DNA of 64,000 bases, from positions 1,397,501 through 1,461,500 of the forward strand of contig CAUJNA010003805.1 in the NCBI GenBank assembly GCA_963377175.1, written 5' to 3'. The stretch comes from Effrenium voratum. Lineage: Eukaryota; Sar; Dinophyceae; Suessiales; Symbiodiniaceae. Numbering within the stretch: position 1 is the stretch's first letter; every line of letters begins with the position of its first letter. Both the position numbers and the translations under genes were made by a program. The notes under the pieces were generated by a model. It made no database searches. It saw only the letters and a list, made by a program, of their open reading frames with translations, and was not told the origin of the DNA. Below, in pieces: positions 12,614 to 23,809 of this stretch.

Positions 12614-13429
12614 AATTGGTCTGGTCTGGATGCTGTCCAGTTGGCATCCAAGCCAGGGACGCAGCCCTGCGCCGAGAAGGACAGGCAAGCATTTTTTGAA
12701 GGCCCAGAACTTCAGAGAAAGCTGAAGGGAGCTTTGGCGTGGTCTTCTTGTTTAACTGATCAGGAAAACGTTTCTTGCAGGACAGCATCAACTGAATTCC
12801 CGCTTAGCACTGCAAGCAGCACAAACGCATAAACACCTTCAAGAAGCGCAGCGAACAAAGGCAGTCAGGCCTCCGGGCCCGAAGCAGCCCTGTGCTGCGT
12901 CAGAAAGCCGAGTCATCGTCCAGGTGCCAGGCAACCCCGACTGAACCAGCTGCGAAGGCTGCGCAACACGTGCCCCGCAAAAGCGGACAGAGGCTGTTGC
13001 CTCAATCGACTGGAAAGCGGCATTGGTCTGGTCTGGATGCTGTCCAGTTGGCATCCAAGCCAGAGACGCAGCCCTGCGCCGAGAAGGACAGGCAAGCATT
13101 TTTTGAAGGCCCAGAACTTCAGAGAAAGCTGAAGGGAGCTTTGGCGTGGTCTTCTTGTTTAACTGATCAGGAAAACGTTTCTTGCAGAACAGCATCAACT
13201 GAATTCCCGCTTAGCACTGCAAGCGGCACAAACGCATAAACACCTTCAAGAAGCGCAGCGAACAAAGGCAGTCAGGCCTCCGGGCCCGAAGCAGCCCTGT
13301 GCTGCGTCAGAAAGCCGAGTCATCGTCCAGGTGCCAAGCAACCCCGACTGAACCAGCTGCGAAGGCTGCGCAACACGTGCCCCGCAAAAGCGGACAGATG
13401 CTGTTGCCTCAATCGACTGGAAAGCGGCA
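12614..13429. repeat. 408-bp tandem duplication
   Basis: Units 12614-13021 and 13022-13429 are adjacent and differ at only a few positions (for example GGGACG/GAGACG, AGCAGC/AGCGGC and AGAGGC/AGATGC). Both units end with TGGAAAGCGGCA. The diverged paralog near 55748-55980 has only part of one unit, so the tandem duplication occurred in copy A or was lost in copy B. Confidence 0.9.
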
Positions 13430-14290
13430 GGCACTCGGATCAATCGTTGCACTGCTTCGCTGTTGCCTCAAGACGCGGCCGGCCAGCGTTTCCAGGTTTC
13501 GGATCTACTGAAGCTCGCGACTGAGGAGTCCCGCAGGCAATGAGGCCGCAGTCTAGAGCTGGCCAAACCCCGACCTGCGCCGACTGCAAAGGATCACCTT
13601 GGGTGCCACGCTGCCTCAAGTGGCCACACCTGAAGAGATGGAATCGAGCAAAAGCAAGTATTAGCTTTATGCCATGTTCCTGACTAAGGCAGGGCGGCAG
13701 GGCGCACACAATCGGGGGTAAACAAACAAACTGTTCTTATGCGACACTTATGCGAGGGCTGAAGCGATGGCTGGGCTTTGCTGCTGACACAGGCTGGCTG
13801 ATAGGAACACCACCTGCACCTGGGGGCACAGCGAGCTGAGAGTCTTCAACAACGCCGGCCTTCACAATAGGCATGCGCCTTGTGAGTGCATGGTCAGCTG
13901 GCAAGTCAGCAAGAATGGCTCTGTGTAGTCTGCAAAAATAAGACTCTTTTACAAGGCGTCAGCCGACATCTCCTTCCCTGCCCTCAGCGTCAAAGACATC
14001 GCAGCTTTGCTTGCAGGTGCAGGAAACAGCTTGAGGAAGCAGCGTGCCGGGCAAGCGACAACTAAAGGCAAAACCAATGGCATACCCAAACAAGCTAGTA
14101 TTCGATCCGATTTCTGCGAAACCCAAGCCTCGCCCACAAACTTCTGCAAACCCTGGCCCCTTATGCAAACTTCTGCGAAGCCCTAGCACCTCGCGTGATC
14201 TGCAACCCCCACGCCCCCTCTCGTGAAGTTTCTGTCCCCTCCCCCCTTCTCACGCACTGCGAAGTCCTGGCCCCCGCTTCTGCGAACAGG

Positions 14291-15216
14291 CCCCTTGCAC
14301 GAACCGCGGAGCCAAGCGCGGCACCACGAAGCCGAGCAAGTTCTGCAAACCTCCAGCGACTTCTGACCACTGCGTCAGGCAATGCGCACACTTCTCCAGA
14401 CTGCGCACCCCGTTGATTTTCCTCTCTCTGAAAACCCCAAGTTCATGGATGACAGGAGGCTCTCTAGAGCCTTGGCTTTTTCCTCTGATCAGCAGTAGCG
14501 TACAAGCCAGACACCGCACATTGCGAACACTGCAATAACTCATATTTTTTCTCCGGATATGCGCTTGCCTTGCCCAGCGCCACTTAAATGGCTACAGCTG
14601 GAGCATCACGTCACATGCTGCACGGCACGCGCTCACTACCAGAAGTACACGTTTTGGACGGCGTGGGATGTCAGTTATGTCCACTTTTGTCCTCAGAAAT
14701 GTCGTTGTCTGCGTTGCGTTAGGCTTGCACGCTAGGTGAGCTCCAACACCATTGCCAATCTGAGCTCAGCCGCAGAGAAGCCCATGTGCCTGAGAAATCT
14801 GAGAACGAGTCTGGAATGTGAACTCGGCCATTGGGGCCTTCGTGAAGCGGGCGCCTCAAGCTTTGAATGCCCTTCTCTCCTTCGATGCCAGATCGGAGAC
14901 TTCGGATCCGGGAGCCTCATCGGGATGCATCGGGATCTTGGAGCGGGGGTCCGGAGCCGTGGCCAGCTGAACCCGTCTTTTGCTGACTTTGCATCCTTCA
15001 AACTTGGAGGATTGCAGCACGGAGCAGGTTGTTCACATTCACCTGGCGCGCCCTGTACACAACTAGACATGTGGGGCCATGATATGGATAAGCTCACGCC
15101 CGAAGGCCCAAGAATTGGACCTGCTGGTTGCCATAGTCTTCACAACGGCTACCATTTCAGCCTGTGTGGCCGACGGCCGAGACGCAGAGCACACCGGGCT
15201 GGCCAGGCTGAAGCTT
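14291..15216. other. Segment absent from copy B
   Basis: The copy B repeat jumps from the equivalent of about 14290 to the equivalent of 15217 at 56758/56759. These roughly 925 bp are therefore single-copy in the window. No gene is recognised. The preceding sequence (about 14100-14355) has several degenerate CTTCTGCRAA motifs. Confidence 0.6.
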
Positions 15217-15322
15217 TTACTGGGCAGGGCTGGGCAAAGCCTAGTTGTGTTTGGTGTACACACTTTGGGGATTGGAAGGGAAACCAGTGAAAAAGCGGGA
15301 ATCTTTGGCGAGGGTCCCTGCT

Positions 15323-15366
15323 AGAAACATCCATGTGGGTAGTAAGAAACATCCATGTGGGCAGTA
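15323..15366. repeat. 22-bp tandem pair
   Basis: AGAAACATCCATGTGGGYAGTA occurs twice head to tail (15323-15344 and 15345-15366). It is repeated in copy B near 56865-56908. Confidence 0.85.
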
Positions 15367-17120
15367 TATCCAAAGTTTTGCTGACCCTCCAGAATCCGTG
15401 AAGCTGGATCTCAGACCTTGCGTCGCGACGCTTCCAGGGCAAAAGCGGGCAGCGACAAATCGGATCGACGTGAAGCCGCGATTCGGCCATTTCACGCTCA
15501 AGCACTGCACCATCGCAAGCCAACGCCATCAACTCTGAAGCTTCAGCCTTTGGGCCGCTCAGTTTCCCAGGCAACAACAAACACTCCGCAACCCTGTCTG
15601 AGCTCCTGCGAGCATCACAAGAAGGCCTGGAAAGCAGGTCTGGCTTTTCGCCAAGCGCAGCCGGCGCAAGCAAACGGCGATGGGAGCCTTGAGCATCCGT
15701 CTACGTGGCTAGAGATCGAAGCGCCGCGAAATCACCGCGCATCGCACTGGAGCTGTGTGACATTGCCTGGGCCAGGCCATGGATTGCATGCAAGTGGAAT
15801 GTGCTGGGCAGGCAACCGAAGACTCGAAGACAACCCCATTCAAGCCCACCGGTCCATCAAAATCTTCGGTTGGAGGTCTGGGCACGGGAGCTCCTCGAAA
15901 AGATACGGGAAAGGCTTGACAGTCGCCAAAAACAACAGCACCCAAACAAAAAACATCCTGCCAGTTGTGAACCCTTGCTGGTTGAAAAAGGACTTCGTGA
16001 CAAATTGCAACAGACTCCTTGCCCACCCATGCCCCAGTAGTCGCTTTGCACCCTCAGGAACCTGAGCAGAGTCGCATAAACTCGCTTGGGCCTTTGCAAT
16101 ATTGAACCCTAGACTTTGGCTGCACGGTGGCCCAGCTTAATCTTGCTGGCCTTGCTAAAATGCCGCAACTGGACCAAGCTTGGAGGTCAACAAACTCAGC
16201 TGGTGCCACACGCTTGCAGCTTTCCTGCAGGGAGCTGTGCTTCTGCCGGTGCGTGCACTCTTTGCAATGAATCCGGATTTGGCAAGCGGCGGCGAAACTT
16301 GTTGGGCACAAAACAGCAGCAAGTTTCCTGACTTAGGAACCGGGCTTCAGGGTTCTGAATCCCCAATATCCGTTGCTCGGCCTGAGCAATGCAAATCTTT
16401 AGCGCCAGTTGTCTTACCATGGACTCAGCTTGAAAGATAAATTGAAGTTATGGCCGACATCAGTCCACGCGAAATGCGGGTGCCTGATTGATTTGGGTCC
16501 TGCACCGAAAGCCTACTAGTGACAGGCTGAAACATTCGCTCTGCAAAAGCGCTGACGGGGAGGGCGTGAACTGGAAGTGCTTTCTTGGAGCCAATGCACG
16601 CCTCTTGCGTTTGCTACTGCCACCGGCGGCTCACCGCAAGTGCCGAGCGGCCCCCACGACCCTGAGGGTCCAAACGAAGTGTCACGAAGCAGGCATCTGC
16701 GAGCTCATTGAACCTCTCGGAGGAGCGTTGGACACGGTCTAACTGGTTGCGGCATCCTTTTAATTGAGCAGAATTCGAGGTTTGCCAAGTGAAATTGTGG
16801 ATGTCATTGCACCGCGTGGTATGAGATAAAAGTGGAGTCGCCCTGGATTCCGAGCAATCAGGCGAATCCGGAGGCATGCCCTCCCCGTCAGCGCTTTCAC
16901 CTCTCGGAGGGGCATTGGACACGGTCTACCTGGTTGCCAGGCCCGAGCATCTTCGCAGGGCATTCGCGCCCGTACGCCGTCTAAGGCCAAAAGGATCAGG
17001 TAGAGGTCACAGGGAGTAATTCCTGACTGCCCTCAAGAAGGCAGGGCAAGGGCTGACATCAAAGCTGTTCAAGTGAGCCGTGCCAAATACTCTTGTGTAA
17101 AAAGCGGTCCTATAAACTTG

Positions 17121-17327
17121 CTTTCGCGGACCCTTTCGCGATGCTTTCGCGCCCCAATGTTTTGCTTTCGCGGGCTTTGGTTTCTTTAGAATTGCTTTCG
17201 CGACGCTTTCGCGGCGGACCGTCACACAGCATGCAGGCTTTCGCGGGTCTTTCGCGGCGGGACCTTCTTTGGTTTCTTTCGCGATAAGCTTTCGCAAGCT
17301 TTCGCGGCCTGCGGTTTGGCTTTCGCG
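17121..17327. repeat. Cluster of CTTTCGCG octamers, copy A
   Basis: CTTTCGCG starts at 17121, 17133, 17144, 17165, 17195, 17206, 17238, 17249, 17276, 17299 and 17320, with one variant CTTTCGCA at 17289. All are in the same orientation, with irregular spacing of 10 to 32 bp. Flanking bases are unrelated, so this is motif enrichment rather than a simple satellite. The reverse complement CGCGAAA resembles fungal SCB-type cell-cycle elements, and TTTCGCGC fits the E2F consensus. Any such role is inference. Confidence 0.85.
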
Positions 17328-19204
17328 GGGATTCTATAGGACACCCCCCTTTACTACTTTGTATTGTCAGGGTTTATGGCGCGGCTCAAGTCACATTTTG
17401 GGCACAGGAAGCCTGCTGTGCGTGGCAAGGCAGGCATCCAAGCTTGATGCAGCAACTCAAGTACTCCAGTGCTCTGCAGAAGTCACTACCTAAAGCACTC
17501 TTCAAGAGAGCACGTTGGCAAACAGCCTGGTGTACAACCCAGCTTGGCCACGACAATGCTTCTGATGAGTGGAAAAGAAACACCATAAGCCATGGGTTGC
17601 ACCGGGTCGACCAAAGCTCCGCTCACGGCTACTGGATTGCCTTCTAATGCTCCTGACGTGGCCGCCCAAAACCGGGACCCAAGCCGGGAAGGAGGTGAAT
17701 ATTGGAAAGATCATATTCCATAGCCAGGATTTGTGTGACTTGAGTGCATCATGGGCGCTGTGAAATCAGGTACGACCTGCGACAAGCCTAAGGTTCATGG
17801 ACTTGTACCCAACAAACTATAACGAATCAAGCATCCAAAGTTGAAGGAACAAAGGCGGCCCCTCCAAATGGTGGTCGTTCCTATTTGCCACACCAGATGA
17901 CGCAGGCCGGCCCCCACTCCTGCCGCCGGGCACGTCCAGTTGCCGCAGCGATCAGCAGCACAGCTGCAGGCGTTGGTACCTGACAAGGACAAAGACTTTC
18001 CTGCCTGGACTGGAAGATGGTAGGGCAGGAAGATTTGCCAAACGCACAAAGAGGCGTAGAGTTTGATGTTTTTGGTGGGATATATTCTTCTCTGACACTT
18101 TCAAGAACATGAACTTATCAAAGCGCTCTTTGGTGTTTATTCGGACTTGTAATTTTAGCTTACAGCGGCCACCTGGTCGACCAAGGCAGCTGACTGCAGG
18201 CCTTCGTCCGATGCAAAGATGAACCGCGCCCAGGTCCAGCAACCTGGCCGTGTCCCAGGCATTGTATTCACAAGGCGGGGTGTCCCTCGTGGGTCCATAA
18301 TATCGTGCTCGCACCAGCCCGTGCGCCCCCAACCAAAGTAGTGCCAGAAAGACTGTCAAAATGCGATTCACACGAGCTTAGATTGTGGCTGCACCTGACA
18401 AGTTTCGCTGCCTGAAGTGTAGTTCGCTGCCAACCATGCATGCCGAGCATATAAGCTGGAGGTTTTGAAGAATACTGTTGCGGAAGAATGACTTCTCGCA
18501 AAAAGATTGTGTGGGCATCAATAACCTGTGATTTCATGAGTGTCCTTGCTAGGTTCACGTCTGGATTTGTTTTGACCCTTCTTACGCTTGGCCCTGCACA
18601 GCTCATGTGGCATTTTCTCCAAAGCTTCAGTGAACCAGCTGCACTTGGTTTGCACTTTAGTGCTTTGCTTTGCACCCAGCCGGGTCAGTCCTGCAAGGAC
18701 ATGGGAGCACGTATTTAACCAACGCTGCGTTACCGCACAAGGCCAATCATTCCTCGTGGCTGCTTCGGAGCGAGCGCTCGCGCGGGTCTGTCAAGAATCG
18801 GCCGCGTCTCGCAGAACGCGAGTGTCCTAAATGAACTTAGACGCCCCTGTGGGCGCAACACAGAGACGGCGGCGTCTGGCACGGCGCGCAGGTCGCCGTC
18901 GACGCCACCATCGTCTGCCGTTTGCGCCGGAATGGCAACCCATACCCATGTGCACCGTTCCTGGCCAGCAGCTCGTGGCCGCGGCGCAGCAGCGGGAGCC
19001 CGAACTGCACGCGCAGCGCTGACAGCCTCGTGTTCGGGGTGGAGGTTGGCGAACGCTGAGCACGGAGGCCGATGTGTTCGTGCCCTGTGGTTACAAGCCG
19101 TTTGCCTGCCGCTGGACGGGCATGCTGTCGCCCATCGCGCCTTGGCGGCGAGCTCGTTGCCTTGCCACTGCGGGAAGCGGAGGCCGCCGACGGGAAACGC
19201 CGGG

Positions 19205-19590
19205 GGGCTTGATTGCATGACAGGGACAGCACTTGAGACTCGTTGGTTCGGAGTGGTTGGATTGGTCGGTGGGTCCGTTTGCGTGGCAGGTGCAACGCAA
19301 GGGCTCGATTTCGTGACATGCGCAGTGCTGTGGACATGCTGGGGCCTGAGTGGCGGGCCTGTTTGCGAGGCGCGCGGTACTTTGCTCAGCGCTTTGAGCA
19401 TGTGGAGCTGAATTGCGTGACAGGCGCAGTACTTTACTGGTTGGTTCGTTTGCGTGGCAGTCACGCTAGGGCTCAATTTCGTGACTGGCGTACTACTTTG
19501 GACATGCTGGGGCTCGATTTTGCAGGCGCAGCACTTTGGACACGCCGGAGCTCGATTGCGTGACAGGTGCAGTATTTTGGACTCCGCTCC
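19205..19590. repeat. Degenerate minisatellite, copy A
   Basis: About six degenerate units share a core like CTCGATTGCGTGACAGG, GCAGTACTTTGGAC and an (A/T)GCTGG end. Unit cores lie near 19209, 19303, 19410, 19471, 19513 and 19552. The units give long open frames on both strands, including a 336-codon minus frame (18730-19740), which I read as repeat artefacts. Confidence 0.65.
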
Positions 19591-19689
19591 GTGGGAATGC
19601 CTTGGGTAAATCAATGCATCTGCACATGGGGAACGGACAAAGGACTTTGCTTGGGGACTTGCGGGGCCACGCCCATGTTCACCACAATT

Positions 19690-20370
19690 CCATTGCAGAA
19701 ATGCGTCGACTACGAAAAACAACTGCCAAGGGACAGGCAAACTGGATCAACCTGACTGCAATGCTAGCCGTCCGCGTCCTCGACAGCAGCTACCGCAGCT
19801 TTGACTTGGGACACCACCTGGGCACCAGGGATTCGATCACGCTGCAGCTTGGCACACGCTGAGCACCCCACATTTTTGCTTTCATCGCCCAAGGTCATCA
19901 GCTTATTCGTTCCCGATCTGCCTGGCAAGCCACGGGAAGCAAATCAACACACCTCTCACTGCAAAGTGTGCCTATTGTTTCTTGGCTGCAGCATCGGCCT
20001 GTTGCCAAGCCATGCGTGTCACAAGGACTTCAAGTTGGACAACGTGTGTTTTTTTCGGCTTGTTCGGGTTGGCTGCTTTGCTCATGGCTTGCAAGCATGA
20101 GCGCTGCCAAAAAGCCACGGCAGCATGTTGATAGTACAAAACCTTCACCTTCAGCCTATTCCTGTTCAACACGAAGGCATCCGCATATGATTGCATGTGT
20201 GTGTTGGGCAGCAAATGATGCCTCCCGTCCATGTTCAATCATTTTGAACATGTCGATCATGTTTGAAAACATAGATGTTGCAGCAATCATGCCGTGAAAT
20301 TGAGTGAGCGCAAGGTTGTGCAGTCACAGCAAACCGGGCCAGTTGACAATGCCAATCCGTCCAAGCGTCA
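19690..20370. repeat. Dispersed repeat X, copy 2
   Basis: Diverged copy of 10060-10830 lying inside the recent duplication. It ends in CCAAGCGTCAAAGAAAGCCT plus about 30 bp that also start block Y copy B at 53272. The X/Y/remainder order suggests an older head-to-tail arrangement of a long unit. Confidence 0.65.
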
Positions 20371-20829
20371 AAGAAAGCCTGTGCCAAGCAAACTTGGTTG
20401 AAGACTTGACTTGAGATGGGGAGACACGAAAGGTAGGATACCTTAAAGTGGTCCCCCGAATGAGTCGTATAGTGGCTTCCCCGAATGTGCCCTCTGGAGC
20501 TCAACAGCTTGAGCATGTTAAGAGGCAATTTCCGTGTTGACCATGTAAAGTGGGGCAAACGATGCGAGGCAGGGACACCGTGACTCGGTGCGAAAAAGCG
20601 GACTGAAGTGTGAAGCGAAGCGAGCGAAAAGAGTGGCAAAAGGAGCGAAGCTGCCCAACCGTCGCCTAGACACTTCGGTGGAGATGCCACTTCATCCAAA
20701 ACAGCCACAGCACCACAAACTGAGAGCAAATGCGTGGTGCCAACGCTTGTACTTTTTTCACATGACTCCCACTGTTTTTTCGCCAGTACTCCTGGAAGAA
20801 TCCCACAGCTTTCTGCAGCGTTTTGCAGC

Positions 20830-20945
20830 ATTTCCCGCACATGCTGGTCATGCAGCGGAATGCTGTCAAATGCAGCAGAAAGCTGCCAAATGCTGCAGAA
20901 GCTGCAAGATGCTGCCAAATGCAGCAAAAAGCTGCAAAATTCCGG
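20830..20945. repeat. GCTGC-AAATGC short repeats
   Basis: Imperfect repetition of GCTGCMAAATGCWGCARAA-like words. It is duplicated in copy B at about 62397-62512. No coding role is seen. Confidence 0.6.
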
Positions 20946-21299
20946 TTTTTGGGCCGAGGCTGGGTAACTTTGCAACATTCCAATTGAAATCCTTCTAGGG
21001 GGGATGCTTCCCAATTTTTTCTTGTGTTTTTCGTCCCTTACTGCGGCTATTTTCCTTAGCACCTACCGTTGCCACAACTTGTGAGCTTACAAGCTCCCAT
21101 GTCCTTTATTTTAGCTATTCACGTTGGCTGCAGAACCCAAAGGCAATGGCTTCTGTGGCATCAAGCTGTCAGTTTGCGCAAGTCCCGACAGGCTCATGTT
21201 TGCATTTTAGCAAAAGAACACTGCAGCTTCTTGCAGCTCCCAAACCCATGATGGAAGGAGCCGGAGTGAGGTAGCACACAGTGAGACCACACATAGCCC

Positions 21300-22420
21300 C
21301 ATTTGAGTATGTGTGGTCCCTGGATCTATTCCGCTGGAAATCCAATATATGCCAATACGGAGTGCAAGAGAATGGATAGTCCCTGATGGCTGTGGGTTGC
21401 TGTAATACCTGCGAAAGCGGTCTGCAAGCCTTTTATCACTGTTCACAAGTCTGTAAGGACTATGTACACAATATGACGAAATTGGCCTTGAGCCAACTGT
21501 TGCATGGAGAACAACATGTGAATTTAAAAACAAAACAGACACAGAACTATGCAATGTTTGGCTTCTTGGCGTTTGAAGTCCTTGGGTCCTTCGGTGCTGG
21601 CGGGCAGTGCCCTTCAGACTTGGCAGGAAGCAGGCACAGCCAACAGGCTGTGTTTGCTGCCCTGCCCGCCCTGGTTTGGGTTAATTTTGCCACCCTCGCG
21701 GTCTCGGGGTAAAAGTGCGAGGAGTGCTGCAGACTGCACTGTGACTTCTTATGTTGTCCAAACTTGTTTTGGGAAAGCTGGGATGTCATAGTGCCAAGTG
21801 CTGTTAAATGTCTCGACCTTGCTGGCACTCGGTTGGGTTGATCGTCTTTCTCGGGGCCATTTTGGCTCAAGTCCCTGATCCCGGGGAACCTCGGTTTTGC
21901 CTTTATTTTCCCACCCTCCACTCCCTATCACCTTCGACCTCAAACGGCCGACGGAGGAGATCAAAGAGGGGGACACTTTGGCGACCGCCCTCTGTCTGTC
22001 CCAAAGTGTATGCGGACTGGGTCGACAAGATTGAGGAGCATGCAAGGCAAATCCTCACCCGGGGTACCGTGGCTACTCAGGGCTCAGATGGCGAGCGCAG
22101 GCTTTGTCACCCACCTGGATTGGTGCGGGCGGTGGACTGAGGCGGAAGTCCGCACCAAGGCCCCCGGGGAATCTGGGGTTTGCCCCGGCAGTGGGACTCA
22201 GGGGGGGGGGGGTGTTTGATTCACATGTTGATCTCCATGCAACATTTGGCTCAAGGCCCATTTTGTCATATTGTGTACATAGTCCTTACAGACTTGTGAT
22301 ACAGTGATCAAAGTACAGCAACCCACAGTCACCACGAACTATCCATTCTCTTGCACTCCATATTGGCATATATTGGTTCCTGCGGAATAGATCCAGGGAC
22401 CACATATACAATCCTCTACT
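21300..22420. mobile_element. Foldback / long-TIR element, copy A
   Basis: Two arms of about 200 bp face each other: about 21305-21518, and 22219-22420 in reverse. Both contain TGTGGTCCCTGGATCTATTC, GAGTGCAAGAGAATGGATAG, CAAGTCTGTAAGGACTATG and CCTTGAGCCAA(A/C)TGTTGCATGG. The roughly 700-bp centre has no transposase and carries a spliced-leader relic and a poly-G run (22201-22212). This looks like a non-autonomous DNA element. I could not fix the outer ends or a target duplication. Confidence 0.6.
21856..21871 (+). other. Dinoflagellate spliced-leader relic, copy A
   Basis: GCCATTTTGGCTCAAG is an exact match to the last 16 nt of the 22-nt dinoflagellate spliced leader (DinoSL). The preceding bases are degenerate (tcggg instead of CCGTA). 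Such relics are known to arise when trans-spliced mRNAs are reverse transcribed and reinserted. Here the relic lies inside the foldback element centre. The downstream sequence is not recognised. Confidence 0.75.
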
Positions 22421-22435
22421 ACCACAAGGATAGTT

Positions 22436-22590
22436 TGTGGTGATGGTTGCTATATGGATATACTGCAAGCGGTCTGCCAAGGTTCCTTTTCTATGCACTC
22501 ACCATGTATGTAGGTGTGAGACAAAAAGGGCCTTGAGCCAAATGTTGCATGGAGATCAAGATGCAAATCAAACACAAAACAGACACAAAT
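22436..22590. repeat. Extra foldback arm fragment
   Basis: A third partial arm in the same orientation as the left arm. It shares GCAAGCGGTCTGCCAAG-like and CCTTGAGCCAAATGTTGCATGG segments and AAACACAAAACAGACACA. It lies next to the 3' end of Element 2. Confidence 0.6.
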
Positions 22591-22674
22591 TTCTTTTGAC
22601 CTCCAGCACTGAATTACCATGTAATTCCTGGCTTCTTGGCCTTTGGCCGTAGCCTGGAAACTATGCCGTAGCCA

Positions 22675-23541
22675 TTAAACTATTTGATTCATCCTTTTTG
22701 CTGCGCGGATGAAAAGTCCTGGTGACAACTGGAAAACGGTTTGTACTCTTGACGTGAGATACCTAGCTGTGTCAAAAAAGGATGCAAAACGCTTTGTACA
22801 TGCGGGATCGATGTGAAACTCTTGATCTCTCACAAAAATAGTCTTGTCGTCGACGGGGATCAATTGGTCGTGATTCGTAGTGCCGATTTCGTGTGAACTC
22901 TCGCAATCGAGCTTCTGAGAATCTTATCCCTGGCAAATTCATGAAGACCAAAGGAGGTCTGGATGATTGCCAAAGGTGGCAATTGCAATAGCTTATCAAG
23001 ACTGGATCCGGGTATGACAGAATACTTCCGGACTGTATGACGACAGTTGTATTTGGATGGGAAAGACAGACATCCAATAGCAGCAAGTCAGAGATTGAAT
23101 ATTTGACTGAAGCACAACTGACATCCATGCAGGGCTTGAAGGTCATCGCCGACTACCAGGTCTCATCCAATGAACGCATCAAGCACATCACCAACGACCA
23201 TTGATGGTCTACATCCAAAGCCGCGCAGCAAACCGGGAGAGAAACTATTCTCGGACCAAGGAGTTCCTCAAGGGCAAGAAACAGGAGACAACATGGAAGC
23301 CATCAGGGATGGAAGCATTCGACCTGGAGAGATTACGGTTACGGTTGTCAGTCTGACAGCAGCTATCATTGGTACAACAAGAAATGTAAAGGTGATGACG
23401 CACGATTGACTTCATGGATGGCGCCATGTTGTAATCCAACCAGTCCGCAAATGGCATTCCCTGTGCCTCATTCCATGTCTTCTGATATTTCTGGATGATG
23501 TAGTTGATGAGGCCTTGGTCAGGATTGTAGACATCTTGAAG
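22675..23541 (-). pseudogene. Element 2 tail, 3' part
   Basis: Minus-strand frames continue the tail protein after the DDE transposon. LQDVYNPDQGLINYIIQKYQ, directly left of the insertion, is in frame with ...QVMRASPPI on the right side. Further frames (PPLVFMNLPGIRFSEARLRE; DYFCERSRV) follow with frameshifts, and the last frame stops at 22675 after RAAKRMNQIV. This is the C-terminal part of the endonuclease-like tail and has no independent function that I can name. Confidence 0.6.
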
Positions 23542-23543
23542 TA

Positions 23544-23560
23544 ATGTCCAAATGGGATTA
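23544..23560 (+). repeat. Left terminal inverted repeat of the DDE transposon
   Basis: ATGTCCAAATGGGATTA, preceded by TA at 23542-23543. Confidence 0.75.
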
Positions 23561-23809
23561 AAAAAATGCACGCGTAATAAAGACATCTCGGGGCCCAAAA
23601 TAATTAGTAAAAGCACCTGGATTAAAGACAAGCCCCTGCCCACCCATGAAAAAAAAGTCACAAAAAAGTCACAAAAAAAGAAGAGAGAAGGAGAGAAAGG
23701 CCAGGAAGGAGAGGAGAGATAGCCACCCCTGGTCCTTGGATCTTTGGCACCTTGCTCTTGGCACCTGCTTTCCTCACCCAGTAGCTCAAAGCTTTCTCTG
23801 GGCAGCAAG

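Larger units (their letters stand above)
10820..14290. repeat. Diverged duplication, copy A (block Y)
   Basis: This block is paralogous to 53272-56758 in the same orientation, with many substitutions and indels. Shared landmarks include the AAAGAGCTGGGGGAACGAGCC stretch (about 11086 and 53500), the GGTTATGTGAAAGGTCGCGCG stretch (about 11800 and 54510), and the last 230 bp of the 408-bp tandem unit. No coding gene is supported. Confidence 0.75.
15217..22464. repeat. Recent segmental duplication, copy A
   Basis: This block matches 56759-64000 in direct orientation over about 7.2 kb. Comparing the two by eye I find roughly two dozen substitutions and about ten short indels, many of them after 22000. 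Examples: GTATGAGATAAAAG versus GTATAAAAG near 16820 and 58359; a 21-bp insertion in copy B after 62045; a 12-bp difference near 22024 and 63578. The duplication continues past the window end. I see no conserved coding gene in it; its long frames on both strands are chance products of repeats. Confidence 0.9.

Noticed and set aside
18730..19740. 336-codon minus frame, repeated at 60264-61274
   Set aside because: Composed of a degenerate minisatellite plus GC-rich DNA; open frames also exist on the other strand. The recent duplication explains its apparent conservation.
20235..21062. 275-codon minus frame, repeated in copy B
   Set aside because: Most of it is low-complexity Cys/Ala/His from GCTGC-type repeats, and no conserved family is visible.
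22643..22672. CCGTAGCC and CCGTAGCCATT, resembling the 5' half of DinoSL
   Set aside because: Only 8- and 11-nt matches, which are expected by chance at this window size, and antisense to Element 2.
23591..23625. GGGGCCCAAAATAATTAGTAAAAG as the transposon end, paired with the poly-G region near 27600
   Set aside because: A better inverted pair with flanking TA was found slightly further out (23544 and 27637) and restores the host frame.
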